64,000 nucleotides of DNA, from contig CM072345.1 of assembly GCA_036874045.1 (NCBI GenBank), positions 8,457,501-8,521,500 on the forward strand, in the 5' to 3' direction. A model generated the notes under the pieces. It did no database searches. It saw only the letters and a list, made by a program, of their open reading frames with translations, and was not told the origin of the DNA. Positions 1 through 12,189 of this stretch are shown piece by piece. The stretch's first letter is position 1; the number at the start of each line of letters is the position of its first letter. Made by a program: the position numbers and the translations under genes. This stretch comes from Cymodocea nodosa (lineage: Eukaryota; Streptophyta; Magnoliopsida; Alismatales; Cymodoceaceae).

Positions 1-189
1 ATTCAAGGCGAAATTTTGGTTCTCCGTGGGAAAACTATACAATGCTCCGCCTCTGATTGTGACGACAAACTTGACTTCCGAGGAGGTGAGAGGACAGACA
101 AGAGGCGGAAAAGGAGAGAGACTGGATGAAGGAGGAAGGTGTAGGCTGGTTGGAGTTGCCAGAGTGGAGCGGATCGACGACCTTCTCAT
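1..189 (-). other. possible 5' coding end of a gene running off the left edge
   Basis: On the minus strand an ATG at 189-187 opens a frame that stays open to the window edge (63 codons). The predicted start is rich in Ser, Thr, Arg and Pro and poor in acidic residues, as in an organellar transit peptide. I do not recognise the protein, and the part inside the window is too short for family assignment. The frame is also open further upstream, to a stop near 290. It may be chance. Confidence 0.2.
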
Positions 190-3100
190 GGATTCCTTCC
201 TTGGCCTTCCAACGGAATGCCTTGCTCTCTTGAACGCTAGACTTCTAATATCTGATATCAGCTGATGAGAGGAATAGATGAAAAGATGTTAGTACGAAGG
301 CCCCCCCGCAGCTCATATTCGCGTGTTTAAAGCCGCAGCCACCATTGTTAATATTGTAGACCTTGAAGTTGTAAGCCACCTCCTAACCCTTTTCTTTCGC
401 AATAATGGTAGTATTTTTGTTGCTACCGTTGTAAGACATCTCTAACTACCCTCTTACTGCTGTAAGACACCTCTTGCTCCTGCTTGGCAAATGGGACAAA
501 AACGTCACTTTGAACTTCCCATTTTGAGAACTTGGGATTGTCTTTGATATCGAGAATTTCTGAGATGTTTAGTGAATACCTATTCTGCGGCAAAATGGGT
601 AAAATATACTCAAGTGCTTTATTAGTTTCAGCAGCTGGGCTGGAGTGTATTCTTGAAATGCTGCTTGCTGCACGCGGATCTCAACTTTCACACGAAGCAA
701 AAGATACAAGAAAAAAGAGGCTTTCGAGAATAAATACATACATACATGGATTCACATATGGTATATGTCACTTGTGATGTGTTACATGAAGACACCAGAG
801 CAAGAGAGAGTAACCAGAGCAGGCACATACTCTAGAAAATAAAGAAATACAAGATTGACCGTGTCGTGATTCATGATGCCGAGGGATATGATTACTGATT
901 TTTTCTGTCGAGTGAGAGAGAGAGCAGCAACAGCAGCAGCGGCTAACCAGAAAAAAGTCGGGCGCCAGCTCATCTCAGGTCGTATTGTTCCAGCCCGAAG
1001 AAGAGAAGCAGACGAGTGTGGCCCACGTAAAAGTTTCTGCACTGCATCTGTTCGGCGGAATGTCCAGGTAGCGTCCACCACCACTTACCTCTCTTACATT
1101 TTCGCGCCCGCGTGTTTACTGTTACCTCTATTATGCGGAGGGTCCACGCGTTGCCGCGACAAGAGCATGTGGCGTGCCACGACGGATAGTAGAAGGTCCT
1201 TCCATCGTTGAAAGCAGGGTCATTTATTTACAGAGAAAATTAATATAAATATTCATAGTATTTTTTATCAGAGGTTTTCATATTGATTTAATTTTTGATA
1301 CATAAATTTATCCTTATTTCTTTGTAAATTGCATATGTAATTTCGCAAAGCCGCCATTTGTCTACAATAAAAATGGATTCTCATTTATAACACGTTACTT
1401 GGAAATAGATTTCAATCTTAATCGATTCAAAACTTACTATCGTTAAAAAATTATTATCTATTAAATATTTTTCAATAATAATAATTTTTACCTACTAAGG
1501 TATTGTCACTGATTCAAAAGTATTAATTAATCGTACGCCACTTTCCCTACCTATAAATGGCTGAATAATGCAATCCTTTTATGACTTTCTTCTATTCTGT
1601 CCTATTGTCCAAGTTCGTAGAAAAATATTTTTACTTGTATATCGCTCAAAAAATCACTTTTTCAATGTCGTACGAGAGGAAAAAAGCGGCATGCAAGTAA
1701 TTTAATATTTTCCAAGACCGTGCATTGATACGACGATGAGTGGTAGTTCGGTCGTCTTCTACTTTACTTGAACACCTAGGCATCGTAAATATTTTTTCAT
1801 CAAAATGCATTTCCAAATTTAGTAAATAATTCTTACCTTACGAAAAAGCAATTTCTAACTTTTAGTTCAAATTCAATATTTTTCAGACAAATTAATGAAA
1901 GTTGTTTTAGCATTTTAAAATCGCTTTTAAAACTGTGGTCTTGCCATAGTTTTTTCAGAATTTTTTCCCAAAACGTATCTCCAAATTCACTTTATCGTTC
2001 AATGTAACTTCTACATTTCAGTTGAATAATATATTTATGTAAAATATAAATTTATTTTAGTATTGTAAAACGATGCATGAATACATTAAATTTCGTGGTT
2101 TTAAAATATGATTATCCAATCGACCACCTATCTTCAAAATTGCAATATTTTTGTACAATTTTGCATTTCTGGTCATTTCCTTTATCATATATATATTCTC
2201 TTCGTACAGGCATAATAGGGTCATGTGCTCCACATCCTAGTCTGAGACCGGTGGGACCCATTCGTGGCAGGCGCTTGGCCGCGTTTAAGGATGAGAAAAC
2301 AACTTTTTTTTATATCTACCGTATTAACAGAAAAAAAAAAAAAAAAAAAAACTTTTTTAATGAAAATTTATAAGAGAAACTGTTGCCATCGATTTTAAAC
2401 TTTATCGAAGAAAAGAAAATCACTTATAATTCTACTCCGAAAGTAAATCATAGGATGGAACGAGGGGTGTTGTTCAGAAATACAGAAAATGATGGGCGTG
2501 CATGCAAAATGGGCGCGACAACTCGTAATGATTACGATATTTTAATTGATTAAAAATAATAACATTCGTAGTTTTCTTTAAAATTCGAATGATTATTATT
2601 ATTAATAATTTTCTTTTCTTACGTGGAAACCGTTCGCTTTCTCCAGACGTGCTGCTACGTGGACTACGAATTAACGATAACCGACTCCCCAAGCAATTAA
2701 AATTGGTAAGGTCGCGTGATCAGAATTTAAATCCTAATTTTCAAACAACAACTTGGGTAGGGACGTGTGTGTAGGAGGCGGAGTTCATGTTTCGTCACAC
2801 ATTTTCGAGAAACTCCGATTGAAGATTGGCAAAATGTTCGATCAAGTGTTGAGGTATTCGATCGAACGTAAGAGGTTTCCGACAACCTTGGAAACTTTGA
2901 GACGTAGGAATCTCAAAATTCTGATGTATTTTATATCTGAAAAAGTGGAGAAATAAAATTTTTTACTTTTCGTCAAATACAAATGGTGTGTAAATTATTT
3001 CTCAACTTTCCTCAAAGCACAAACGCACCCTTAATACTAATTTGAGCACACGATTTTATTGTTGTAGAAAAACACAACAATAGTTAACAATACTTTCCTT

Positions 3101-3305
3101 CTTCCAATTCGAGTGTTAATTACCATTATGCCCCTATTTTTTCTTAAAAAAGGGAAAAAAAAAGGATAAGGAGTTGGTTCGTCTTCTTTTGCTTCCTCTG
3201 CGCGCTAATAACCAGAGCCCAGAGGAGAGAGCGGTCAGGTGTGGAGTGGGGAGTTCGATTCGGACGAACTCTTAACTTGCTTTTTTCTCCGGGGAAGAGG
3301 CGAAG
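190..3305. other. intergenic, no supportable gene
   Basis: Mostly AT-rich, with a more GC-balanced patch at about 870-1210 that carries only short overlapping frames with no recognisable protein. A poly-A tract of about 20 bases lies at 2331-2350. The last 150 bases before 3306 are probably promoter and 5' leader of the O-fucosyltransferase gene. Confidence 0.5.
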
Positions 3306-6300
3306 ATGGGGAAGGACGCGCACGGCCGTGCCCTGATGGTGGCGGCGGTGGCGGTGACTTTCCAGAGACGCCGGCATCACGACCGTAGCCTCATTCCCGG
3401 ATGCTCGGCGTCGTCATACGTCGCCGTGGGGGCGTTCCTTCTTCTTCTCTTCCTCGCGGTGCTCTCGTTCCTCGTGCCTCCTCTTCTCGACCACCCTTCC
3501 TTTCCCAATCCCCACCGGGACGGTGGCAGGGCATACGAGGAAAGTCGCCGCGGTTTGAGTCTTGCTCCCCTCCCGCCGCGCCTGGTACCGTTATTTGTTG
3601 CTGTTTATGGTGGAGTGTTTGTGTTTTGCACTGATTCTGCTGATGGATGTGGTTTCAGTTTGTGAACTCGTTCGGGCTTAAGAAGAACATTGTCGCCGCC
3701 GAATCTTTCGTCGTTCCGGTCAGACTTGCCTCATTTGTATAAGTTTCATTCCTTTTTGTTGTCACTTCTTCGTTCTTTATTTTCTTCGTAGGGCTTTAGT
3801 TCGAGATGGACAACTCATAGAGCTCTCTTTGTCTTCAGTTGAGTTCTGTTTTGCTTGCTCATCTTGCTTGATGTGGGTTGTGCAGAGCGGAGGAGAAGTT
3901 TCGGTGCATGACCTATGGAAGTCCAAACGGTCCAAGTATTATTTCGGATGCAGCAATTCCACTGAAAAATTTCCGAGTGCGTATGACCTTTTTTTGTTGA
4001 TTTTGATACAATGTATGTTTGTAAATTTGAATTTCTCTTCGCTTGGATTGAGTTCTGACATCTAATCGTTCGTGCCGTTTTTCCAATTTGCATTGTAAGT
4101 CATGTATCATTTTCTAATTTGGCTGCTACGTCATCACCATGATTTTTATATACAATGATATCAATATCTTCTGTGAGAAAGTTTGGACTCCGAAATGGTT
4201 TATGTATCTGTATTTTCTTTTCTCAAGAAATGTTTTCATGGGTATTTTTCACTCGCAGAAGTGGAAGGAATTACACACAGTAATAGATACTTGATGATTG
4301 CTACAAGTGGAGGATTAAATCAACAAAGAACTGGGGTATGAACAGTCTTCTTGTTTGTCTTTATTTGGCTCTACTACAACTACAAGTCCAGATAGTGGTA
4401 CACTTAAATGCAATGTATTCTTGTAAGATCCCTTTCCAACTGAATAAATCGAAGTCTTTTTCTATGCTAGGCTCTTCTCGTTTTTATTGTTCTATTACAA
4501 ACTTAGCTTAATAGATCATGCAGATAATAATGCACCTAACAAATTATTCTCCTTGGTATTCTTCTACGTCACATTCTCATCATCAAATTATTATTATTAT
4601 TATTTAGGAGTGCATTGTAATTGGAAGAAGCAAGATATATGTATGCAAGTAGCAATCATTAAGATACTAAATCAGTTTCCAAATGGACCTCTACCATGAT
4701 AGCTGTGCCCTGAGCGGCCTTTGAACAAACTGTGATTTCATATATTACACCTTCTCTGAAATAAAGATGCTCTGTCTAATGATGGCTCCGTAGAATCTAT
4801 TTTTCACTTCAATGAATTTCTGATGTTGTCCATGGTTTTTCAGATAACTGATGCTGTTGTTGCAGCACGCATTCTTAATGCAACACTTATTGTTCCCAAG
4901 CTTGACCAAAAATCTTTCTGGAAGGATGCTAGGTCTGTTTTGAATTCCATTGCTAAATCAATTATTTTTTCCATTTAATTGTTTCATCATCCTAACAAGC
5001 TGGCATTTCATGCTTGATCCCTCTGGGTGAATATGCAGCAATTTCACTGAAATTTTTGATGTTGATTGGTTCATTACAACACTCTCAAAAGATGTTAAAA
5101 TTTTGAGACAACTCCCAAAGAAGGGAGGAAAGTATTTTTCTACTCCATATACCATGCGAGTTCCAAGGAAGTGCACTCCAAGATGCTATCAAAATCGTGT
5201 CTTGCCAGCTCTTCTGAAAAAACATGTAAGATCTATAGTCTCCATGGTTATTCTATTAAAATGGCCATTGATTGATATAAGAACCGGCTTTGTTTGTGGA
5301 GTACATAAAAATTAGTTCGTTTTCCACATTCTCTGTGATGTCAAAGTGATTTCTTGTATTGCTGCAAATTTATAATAAGTTTACATGTTCCATTGCCAAT
5401 GTAGGTTGTCCAGCTGACAAAGTTTGATTACAGGCTTGCAAACAAGTTGGAAGTTGATTTGCAAAAGCTTAGATGTAGAGTTAATTATCATGCACTAAAA
5501 TTCACTGATCCAATACTTGAAATGGGAAATATTTTAATTCAGAGAATGAGAAAAAGAAGCAAGCATTTCATTGCTTTGCACCTCAGGTAAATGTCCAGTG
5601 TCATTCATCAAAATAAACCTCTGTTCTTCACATACGTGAAGATCATCATATATTATAGCACCTTCTGGTTTGATTCTAATTTCCTAGCTAAATATTGATG
5701 CCTGTGATTGGAAAAAATTACATAGAAAGATGTTTGTGTTGGTACCACATTTTTGATGCTAGTGCTTTTTATTTCAGATTTGAACCTGATATGCTTGCAT
5801 TTTCTGGATGTTATTATGGTGGAGGAGAAAAGGAAAGAAGAGATCTAGTTGCAATTCGCAAGAGGTGGAAAACCTTACATGTAAGATAGATGGCCTCATT
5901 AGTTCTGTTTTGGTGGAAGAAATTCATCTTGGTTTTTTATTTCTTGATGCTTGGCATATTCCAAATTTAGCAGACAAAAAACCCAGAGAAGGAACGAAGG
6001 CATGGTAAGTGTCCCCTCACCCCAGAAGAGGTTGGTCTTATGTTAAGAGCACTGGGCTTTGGAAATGATGTTCACATTTATGTGGCATCCGGTGAAGTAT
6101 ATGGTGAGGAAGAGACATTAGCACCTCTTAAAGCTCTATTTCCTAATTTTTACTCTAAGGAAACTTTAGCCACCGATGAGGAGTTGGCACCATTTTCATC
6201 ATTCGCTTCTCGTATGGCTGCTCTTGATTTCATCGTATGTGATGAAAGTGATGTTTTTGTGACTAACAACAACGGAAACATGGCAAGAATACTGGCTGGC

Positions 6301-6857
6301 CGAAGGTGTGAATCATTATTCTCTTCCAGTTTACGTGCCTTTCGCACTAATTAATACTAGCGATATATGTCATATGATCTATTTACCATGAATTCTTGTT
6401 ATCGTTGAACAGGAGGTATTTTGGACACAAAAGGACGATTAGACCCAACGCCAAAAAGCTTTACTCACTGTTCCTGAATCGATCTAGCATGACCTGGGAA
6501 GCATTTGCATCCAGGGTACGCACTAATCAAAGAGGCTTCATGGGAGAACCCAATGAAGTGAGACCTGGTAGAGGAGAATTTCATGAGAATCCATCAACGT
6601 GCATATGTGAGACTGCCGAGGTTGCTGTGATGGAGCCAAGATCAAGAAGCAAGTCGAAGGCATTTGATAGAGTCGAAATTGGAAGCTCCAACAGTAATTC
6701 TTTTGAGTCATACGATAATTTTGCCGATGAAGAGCTCGACTGGCCAGACGTGGATGGTAACTCCCTAGAGAAAGGATCTTCCCATGGAACTGAATCTGAA
6801 TACGATGTTTTCATCAGGTCTGAAGAGCCAGAGCTGGATGAGATGCTTTCAGACTAG
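3306..6857 (+). CDS. O-fucosyltransferase family protein, ten exons
   Basis: Exons read from GT..AG borders: 3306-3584, 3659-3718, 3886-3976, 4259-4335, 4844-4932, 5039-5225, 5405-5586, 5778-5880, 5974-6305, 6413-6857. They sum to 1845 nt, or 614 aa. The start is followed by a short basic cytosolic tail and one hydrophobic segment (about residues 38-58), giving a type II Golgi-like topology. Family signatures are SGGLNQQRTG at about residue 160, HLRFEPDMLAFSGC near 320, CPLTPEEVGLMLRALGF, and the C-terminal block GNMARILAGRRRYFGHKRT. Plant members of this GDP-fucose O-fucosyltransferase-like family act in the secretory pathway on cell-wall polymers or proteins; the acceptor cannot be told here. 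An acidic Ser-rich tail follows the catalytic block. The exon 1 donor is the least certain border. GC content falls sharply after exon 2, a common monocot gradient. Confidence 0.88.
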
Positions 6858-7295
6858 AAAGTTGACAGGCCTCGACCGTAAGTTTTGTAGCGGTAAACAA
6901 TATTCTTCCTATGCGAGTCTTTCGGTCGACCATTGTACATAGATCTTAGTGGTTTTCTACCTGGATACGTACAGCGTCGAACTCATTCCACTCCCTCCCG
7001 TTCCTGCTTAAGGTTACAAAAAAAAGAAAAATCCCAGATGGAAATTTTCTAGCTTTTCTCTTTTCTTTTACTTTTCTTTCCATGTAAATTAACTGTACGC
7101 CGAACTTGGTCAAGAAATGTGAGATAAGTATGGGGTATTTCGATGGTATTTTTAAAAGTAAAAACGGTGGTTCAAAAGACAACTAAAATGTTTAACTGTT
7201 TTCTCAACATGTGTTTAGCAAATCTAATAGATAACAATAAGACTTAACAGCCATTTACAACTCAAGTCATCATTTATATATACATATATATCTAC

Positions 7296-7326
<31 letters not shown>

Positions 7327-7604
7327 TGGATCAATATCAGCCGTTCCTCTCAGTCATCATTTTATTGCGATATTCACCCTCGTATTCTTCTACCTGACGA
7401 CGGTTACGTAACACGTTCAATTTTTTTTTCCCCGAATTTTTCAATGCATAACGTAAACTCTTAACTCTACGTACACTCGTTCATTTTGTTTCGAAATTTA
7501 CAGATTTTCCCGGTGCAGGCACTCTTCATCCGTGGTCACATGCACCCACTATGTATTACATTGAATCTTCCAGTAAATGAGCATATATACAACTCTGTGT
7601 GTGG
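6858..7604. other. 3' flank of the O-fucosyltransferase gene and spacer
   Basis: The first part is probably 3' UTR. A pure AG dinucleotide run sits inside it at 7296-7322. No other gene is visible before the duplicated block that starts near 7605. Confidence 0.5.
7296..7322. repeat. (AG)n microsatellite
   Basis: About 13 uninterrupted AG units, followed by a short GATG-type run. Confidence 0.9.
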
Positions 7605-9495
7605 ACATTTATTGAGATACACCTCATCGATGCAAATATATATATACGTTCTGAGAAACGAGGTCGACGATTTACGGCAAGTAAATTCATTAAGAAGCTG
7701 CTCCTGCGGCCAACCCTAAACGACAAATCTCCTCGGATGGGGGCGAATCCCAGCGCGCTGCCTTCCGTTTCATCTCCTCCATATTCTCCACGCACCTATT
7801 CAGATCCATCCACCTCACTCGTTTCCTCAACGCCGCCGCCTCACTCCCGGCCACCTCATCGAATATTCTCTCCCACCCATCCTCCCACTTACCGCGAGCG
7901 TTGCACAACTTCAAACTCCCGTCCCTCCAATCCGTCCAGCACCCACCCGGTTTCGACGTCTTCGCAATGACCGTGACGCAGTCTCCGACGCACGCAGCAG
8001 TGCACGGCCTACACTTGACTCCGTTTAGCGGCCCGTGGCTGGCTATGGAGACCACCGGCACGACGTAGCCCTTGGGAGGGAACGGGTACGTCCGGTCGCT
8101 CAACACGCAAAAGGGTAGTTTTCGGGTCTGGAACGTTACGTTGGACGTGAGCAATTGTGACATGAACGCGGCTTCGGAGTTGAGCCGGCGTTTGCCGGCA
8201 GAGTCAAGCCGAGGGATGAGGGAGAGACGGGACAGGGCGACGGTGGAAGTGTTCCTGTCCCCAATGCCGAACCTATCGTTGAGGCCTAAACAGTGCGCTC
8301 CGGAGGGGATCAAGTAGGTGCCGGGGACGAAGTTGGACGGGTGGAGTGGAGCGGACCAGTAGCCGTCGACGCGGGTGCGGACGATCCAGTCGTACCTTAT
8401 GTTGGCTCGGGTCTCGTGCGCTTCGATCAACGCCAGACATCCCTCCACTAGATTGAAGTACTGCAATAATCCCTGTGGCAATTGATTTGGTCAATATCAA
8501 TAATATATGTGTACGTATGATCGGGGATTCCAGTGTCCAGGAGTCAAACGTACGATTTTGTACATAGCAAAGAAGGGAAGAATGCCGAGGGGGAGAAAAA
8601 AAGGCAAAGAAGAAACATGACCAAAAAAAAAACATAGAAAACGACGTATATACGCGGCTCAGCCGACCGACCTGGATGCCTTTGGGAGAGCCCGTGGAGG
8701 TGAGGACCCGGAAGTGGAAGTCCTTCTCCTCGATGTGCTCCGGCGAAAAGATTCTCACGGTGGCGATACTCGGGGCATGCCGGAGGATGGAGAACTTGAA
8801 GGCGTCCCTATCGAGCGGGCTGTTGAGGAAGAGATCCGCGTCCGGGTACTCCAGGAGGAGGTTGTTGATGATCGACGGGCCCGTGAGCTCAAACCTCCTG
8901 GCGCCACCCACAAGGCAGATCGCCACCTTCGACCCGTTCATCTTCCCATGGACATCGGCGCCTCTCACGTCCTTGGCGTCAGCTGCTGGTTGGGTCGAGG
9001 TGACGCTGGGCTGGATGGGGAAGAACAGAGATTTCAGGGAGGACGAGAGGATGGTACTGGTGGAAGTAAGGGAAGATAAGAGTAGCAAGAAGATGAAGAG
9101 GGAGAGAGGTGTCAGAAGGAAGAGACTGCAGCGACGGTACAAGTCCATAACACGCAACAGCAAGCCAGCTTCTTCACCTGAGCGTTATGGTAATAAAGAG
9201 GTCGATCGATAGCTATGGAGACGAGGAGGAGATATGGGCGGAATTAGGGTTTGGAGCGTCGAAGGTGATGAACACGGTGTTCGCCCGAGATACATGTAGG
9301 CTTCATGCATATTCTATTTATTTTAACAACGATAAATAGCAAATTCTTTCTTTTTGTTTGATATTAACGTTGCTTTAAATAAAATTCGCTTGATGTGGAA
9401 GACGCATCTTATATTTAAATCAAGAAGAATTACGTACTTATTTTTTGTCTATGAATTTTGCAGTTGCATTGGATAAATTTTTTAAAAATAGATTA
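7605..9495. repeat. direct segmental duplication, copy A
   Basis: This block and 14968-16824 are near-identical in the same orientation and about 7.35 kb apart. The match covers about 80 bp of 3' flank, both exons, the intron and about 330 bp upstream of the start codon. Copy A keeps about 30 bp near 9417-9447 that copy B lacks. The edges fade gradually and are approximate. Confidence 0.9.
7690..9163 (-). CDS. glycosyltransferase-like type II membrane protein of unknown function (possibly DUF7796), copy A
   Basis: Two exons on the minus strand: 9163-8672 and 8472-7690, joined in phase 0 (1275 nt, 424 aa). A second ATG five codons in (MDLYRR) is an equally good start. One hydrophobic segment at about residues 12-31 and a Ser/Thr-rich stem suggest a Golgi type II protein. 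The lumenal part starts with [19 protein letters not shown], and exon 2 holds [13 protein letters not shown] (191-203), which resembles a nucleotide-sugar or metal-binding Asp motif, plus a Cys-rich segment at about 318-343. I recall this layout from plant proteins annotated DUF7796, but no reaction is known to me. The intron is T-rich with a weak GTCGG donor. A near-identical copy lies at 15051-16523. The antisense frames over this gene are shadows. Confidence 0.75.
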
Positions 9496-12155
9496 GGTAA
9501 CATTTAAATGTGTCAATTAAACAGAAGAGATGGCGGGTGGATTGGAAGTAACAAAAATAAAAACTTAAGATTAATTCTGTTCCCGATGCTTGGATCTTTT
9601 TGTGTTTTAATTTATTTAGTTTTAATAGAAGAAAATTAGCTTCTATTTTCGAAACATGACATCAAGAATTAATTAAAACAAATCATTCGCACAGTTTTTG
9701 ATAAATGTATTGTGCAATGTACGCAACTATTTATTATTTAAAAATAAACTAACAATTTATACAGACTATCCAAGAATTTCCCAAAATAAGCTACATGTAT
9801 CATTCATTCGCTGCACTACTGTCATCCAATTTATTTACGAGGGATGACAATGAAATTTTGGTAGATCTAGATTTAAGTTGTTTGAGACAAAAATAAATAA
9901 ATTTTACGTAATTTTTCCAATAAATTAATTAAAAATTGGTTGACCTGGAAAGAATCATGCATTTTTACCGCTATCATTCAACTTATTTACAATATGTTTC
10001 GAAAACTAGCATCTGTCCTTAAATCCTAAATTTATTTCTGCAGAGGTGCAATTACAACGTAACCTTTAGTTGGTCTCCCGATGAAATTAAAGAGATCACA
10101 GATTTATCTAGAAGCAGCAAGAAAAAAAGCCATTGTCAAGAACTATTCTTTCTCCACCCAAAAAGATCACTGGAAATCCTTCGTTCCAATTGTAATATTT
10201 ACGTAATACTAAACCGCAAGTCATTAGCGTAGCAGAGAAAAATGCACCTCCTTTGTGTGCCAGCCAAGAAACCAAGGAACGAACCATGTGGCCAGAGTGT
10301 GCGTGCGTCCCTTCACAAGTAAAGGGTCGGTCACCACATATTTAATTTAGGGTTTTAATGCTGATGGATGTACTTTGGTTTTACATGATTTAGACTTGTG
10401 GACCTATACTACGAGCTAACCTTGTGGGTCTCGTGACATGCTCTTTTGATTGCATTTTTTGAGTATTTGAGCTTATCCTAATTGGACCTCAAATATGTCC
10501 CGCTGTTATTATCTAATTTAACTTGTGGAATGTCTTTACATGCTAATTTCATCTACTTTGCAAGTGTTAGTCATATCATCAACTCAGTCACCTCACCTCG
10601 TCACGCCCTCACTTAGGTCAATAATCAAAGTCAATGTAATTAATGGTCAAAGCCAATTGATCAATAGTCAACCACCACATCATCATCTTCTCCGTTTGAC
10701 TACCAAACCTCGTCTATGCCAGCTCGCTCCGATCTCAAGTAGTCGTCGACCTTGGGATGTTCTGCTCGACTAGGACCACCTTCCTCATGTGGATTCCAAC
10801 ACTCCAGTCCTTTGTTGAGCTTTTGTGCCGTTCATTGAGTTTCCCTAGTTGTTTGAGAATTTTAAGTCTCAAGTAATAATAACCATAAGTGTATAATATT
10901 CAATGAAGTACGTTGACAGGTATGGATTAAATCTATAGGAAATTGGAGATTGCAATCTAGGATTTAAGTTATATAGAAAATATCAATATAAAATCATATC
11001 GAAATTGAGTGATTACAGTGCTAGCATGTTCATTGACAGCTTAAAGTATTTGCCTAGATTTCTTCTCTCAAAATCACATTAGAAAATATTTAAAAAATCT
11101 ACAAAAATTTGTAATAAAATCTTGATTAAACCTACTACTAATTCCTACAAGGAAAACTAGTTGAAATCAACTCAAAACTATAAACTAGATCCTATTTTAT
11201 GGAACTCAAAAAACAGAACATAGAAAAAAAAACTACAAAACAAGATAGTGTGAACCTGAAACGAAACTATTGGAAGTATGACTAGAGAATGTGATAATAA
11301 AGACTAAGAATGACAAGATGACATAGTTTATTAACTAGTTAACATGCAAACAATATTTAAAAGTTGGTTACAAGTTGATAATAATTAAGAATACAAACTG
11401 AATCATAAACAATTTACAACATATGATATATATATATATATATATAAATATTGCTTTTGTCATTGATAAAAGAAACTTATATAAACTAAGATAAGTGATT
11501 AAATGAACTTCACTCTCTTCTCCTCTAGTCAGTTGACAATGGAATCCTGGTGTTCCTGCTACTGTGTGACCACTGAATCCTCGCTTCAAGGGAGAAATAC
11601 AGAAGATCATCATGTAGGTCACTACTGCTACTCCTATCAGAAGATACAACTCTATTCGTGTGTCTCACCTCTATTTGAGCTCCTTCTTGACAGTGAAAGC
11701 TTCCTCCTGTTGATCCACACAACCTCTTTGAGTTTTCTTCAATGGTGGAGAAGGACGGTGAAGAGAAAAATGGAAGTGTAGCTACTAGAGAAGTGGATGC
11801 GAGAAAATGTGAGAGAGAGAATGCCATTTGTCTTCTTCCTTTTATCATGTAGCTCAAGGCCTCTCTTAATTGTTGATTCCATGCCTTTTCACCTCTTAGC
11901 CTCCGATCTTCAACTAGATGGTTGGATGGAGATTTGGAAGGGACAAACAAATATTGCATGGTATATTTAGGTGCTCATATTCCCTCTTGAAATATTTGAA
12001 GATAATGTTAGCAATGAAATAACTTATATATGCTAGATGTGATAGATCATATATCACAATTATAAGTAATTACTTAATCATAAAGAATATTCAAATCATT
12101 CTTTCTATCATTAAAAGAAATATTTATTTCATGCATTTTCATAATCCAATGATAG

Positions 12156-12189
<34 letters not shown>

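Noticed and set aside
8676-9212. 178-codon plus-strand frame over exon 1 of the glycosyltransferase-like gene (also 16036-16572)
   Set aside because: Antisense shadow of a GC-rich coding exon; the minus strand has the membrane anchor, conserved motifs and correct splice borders.
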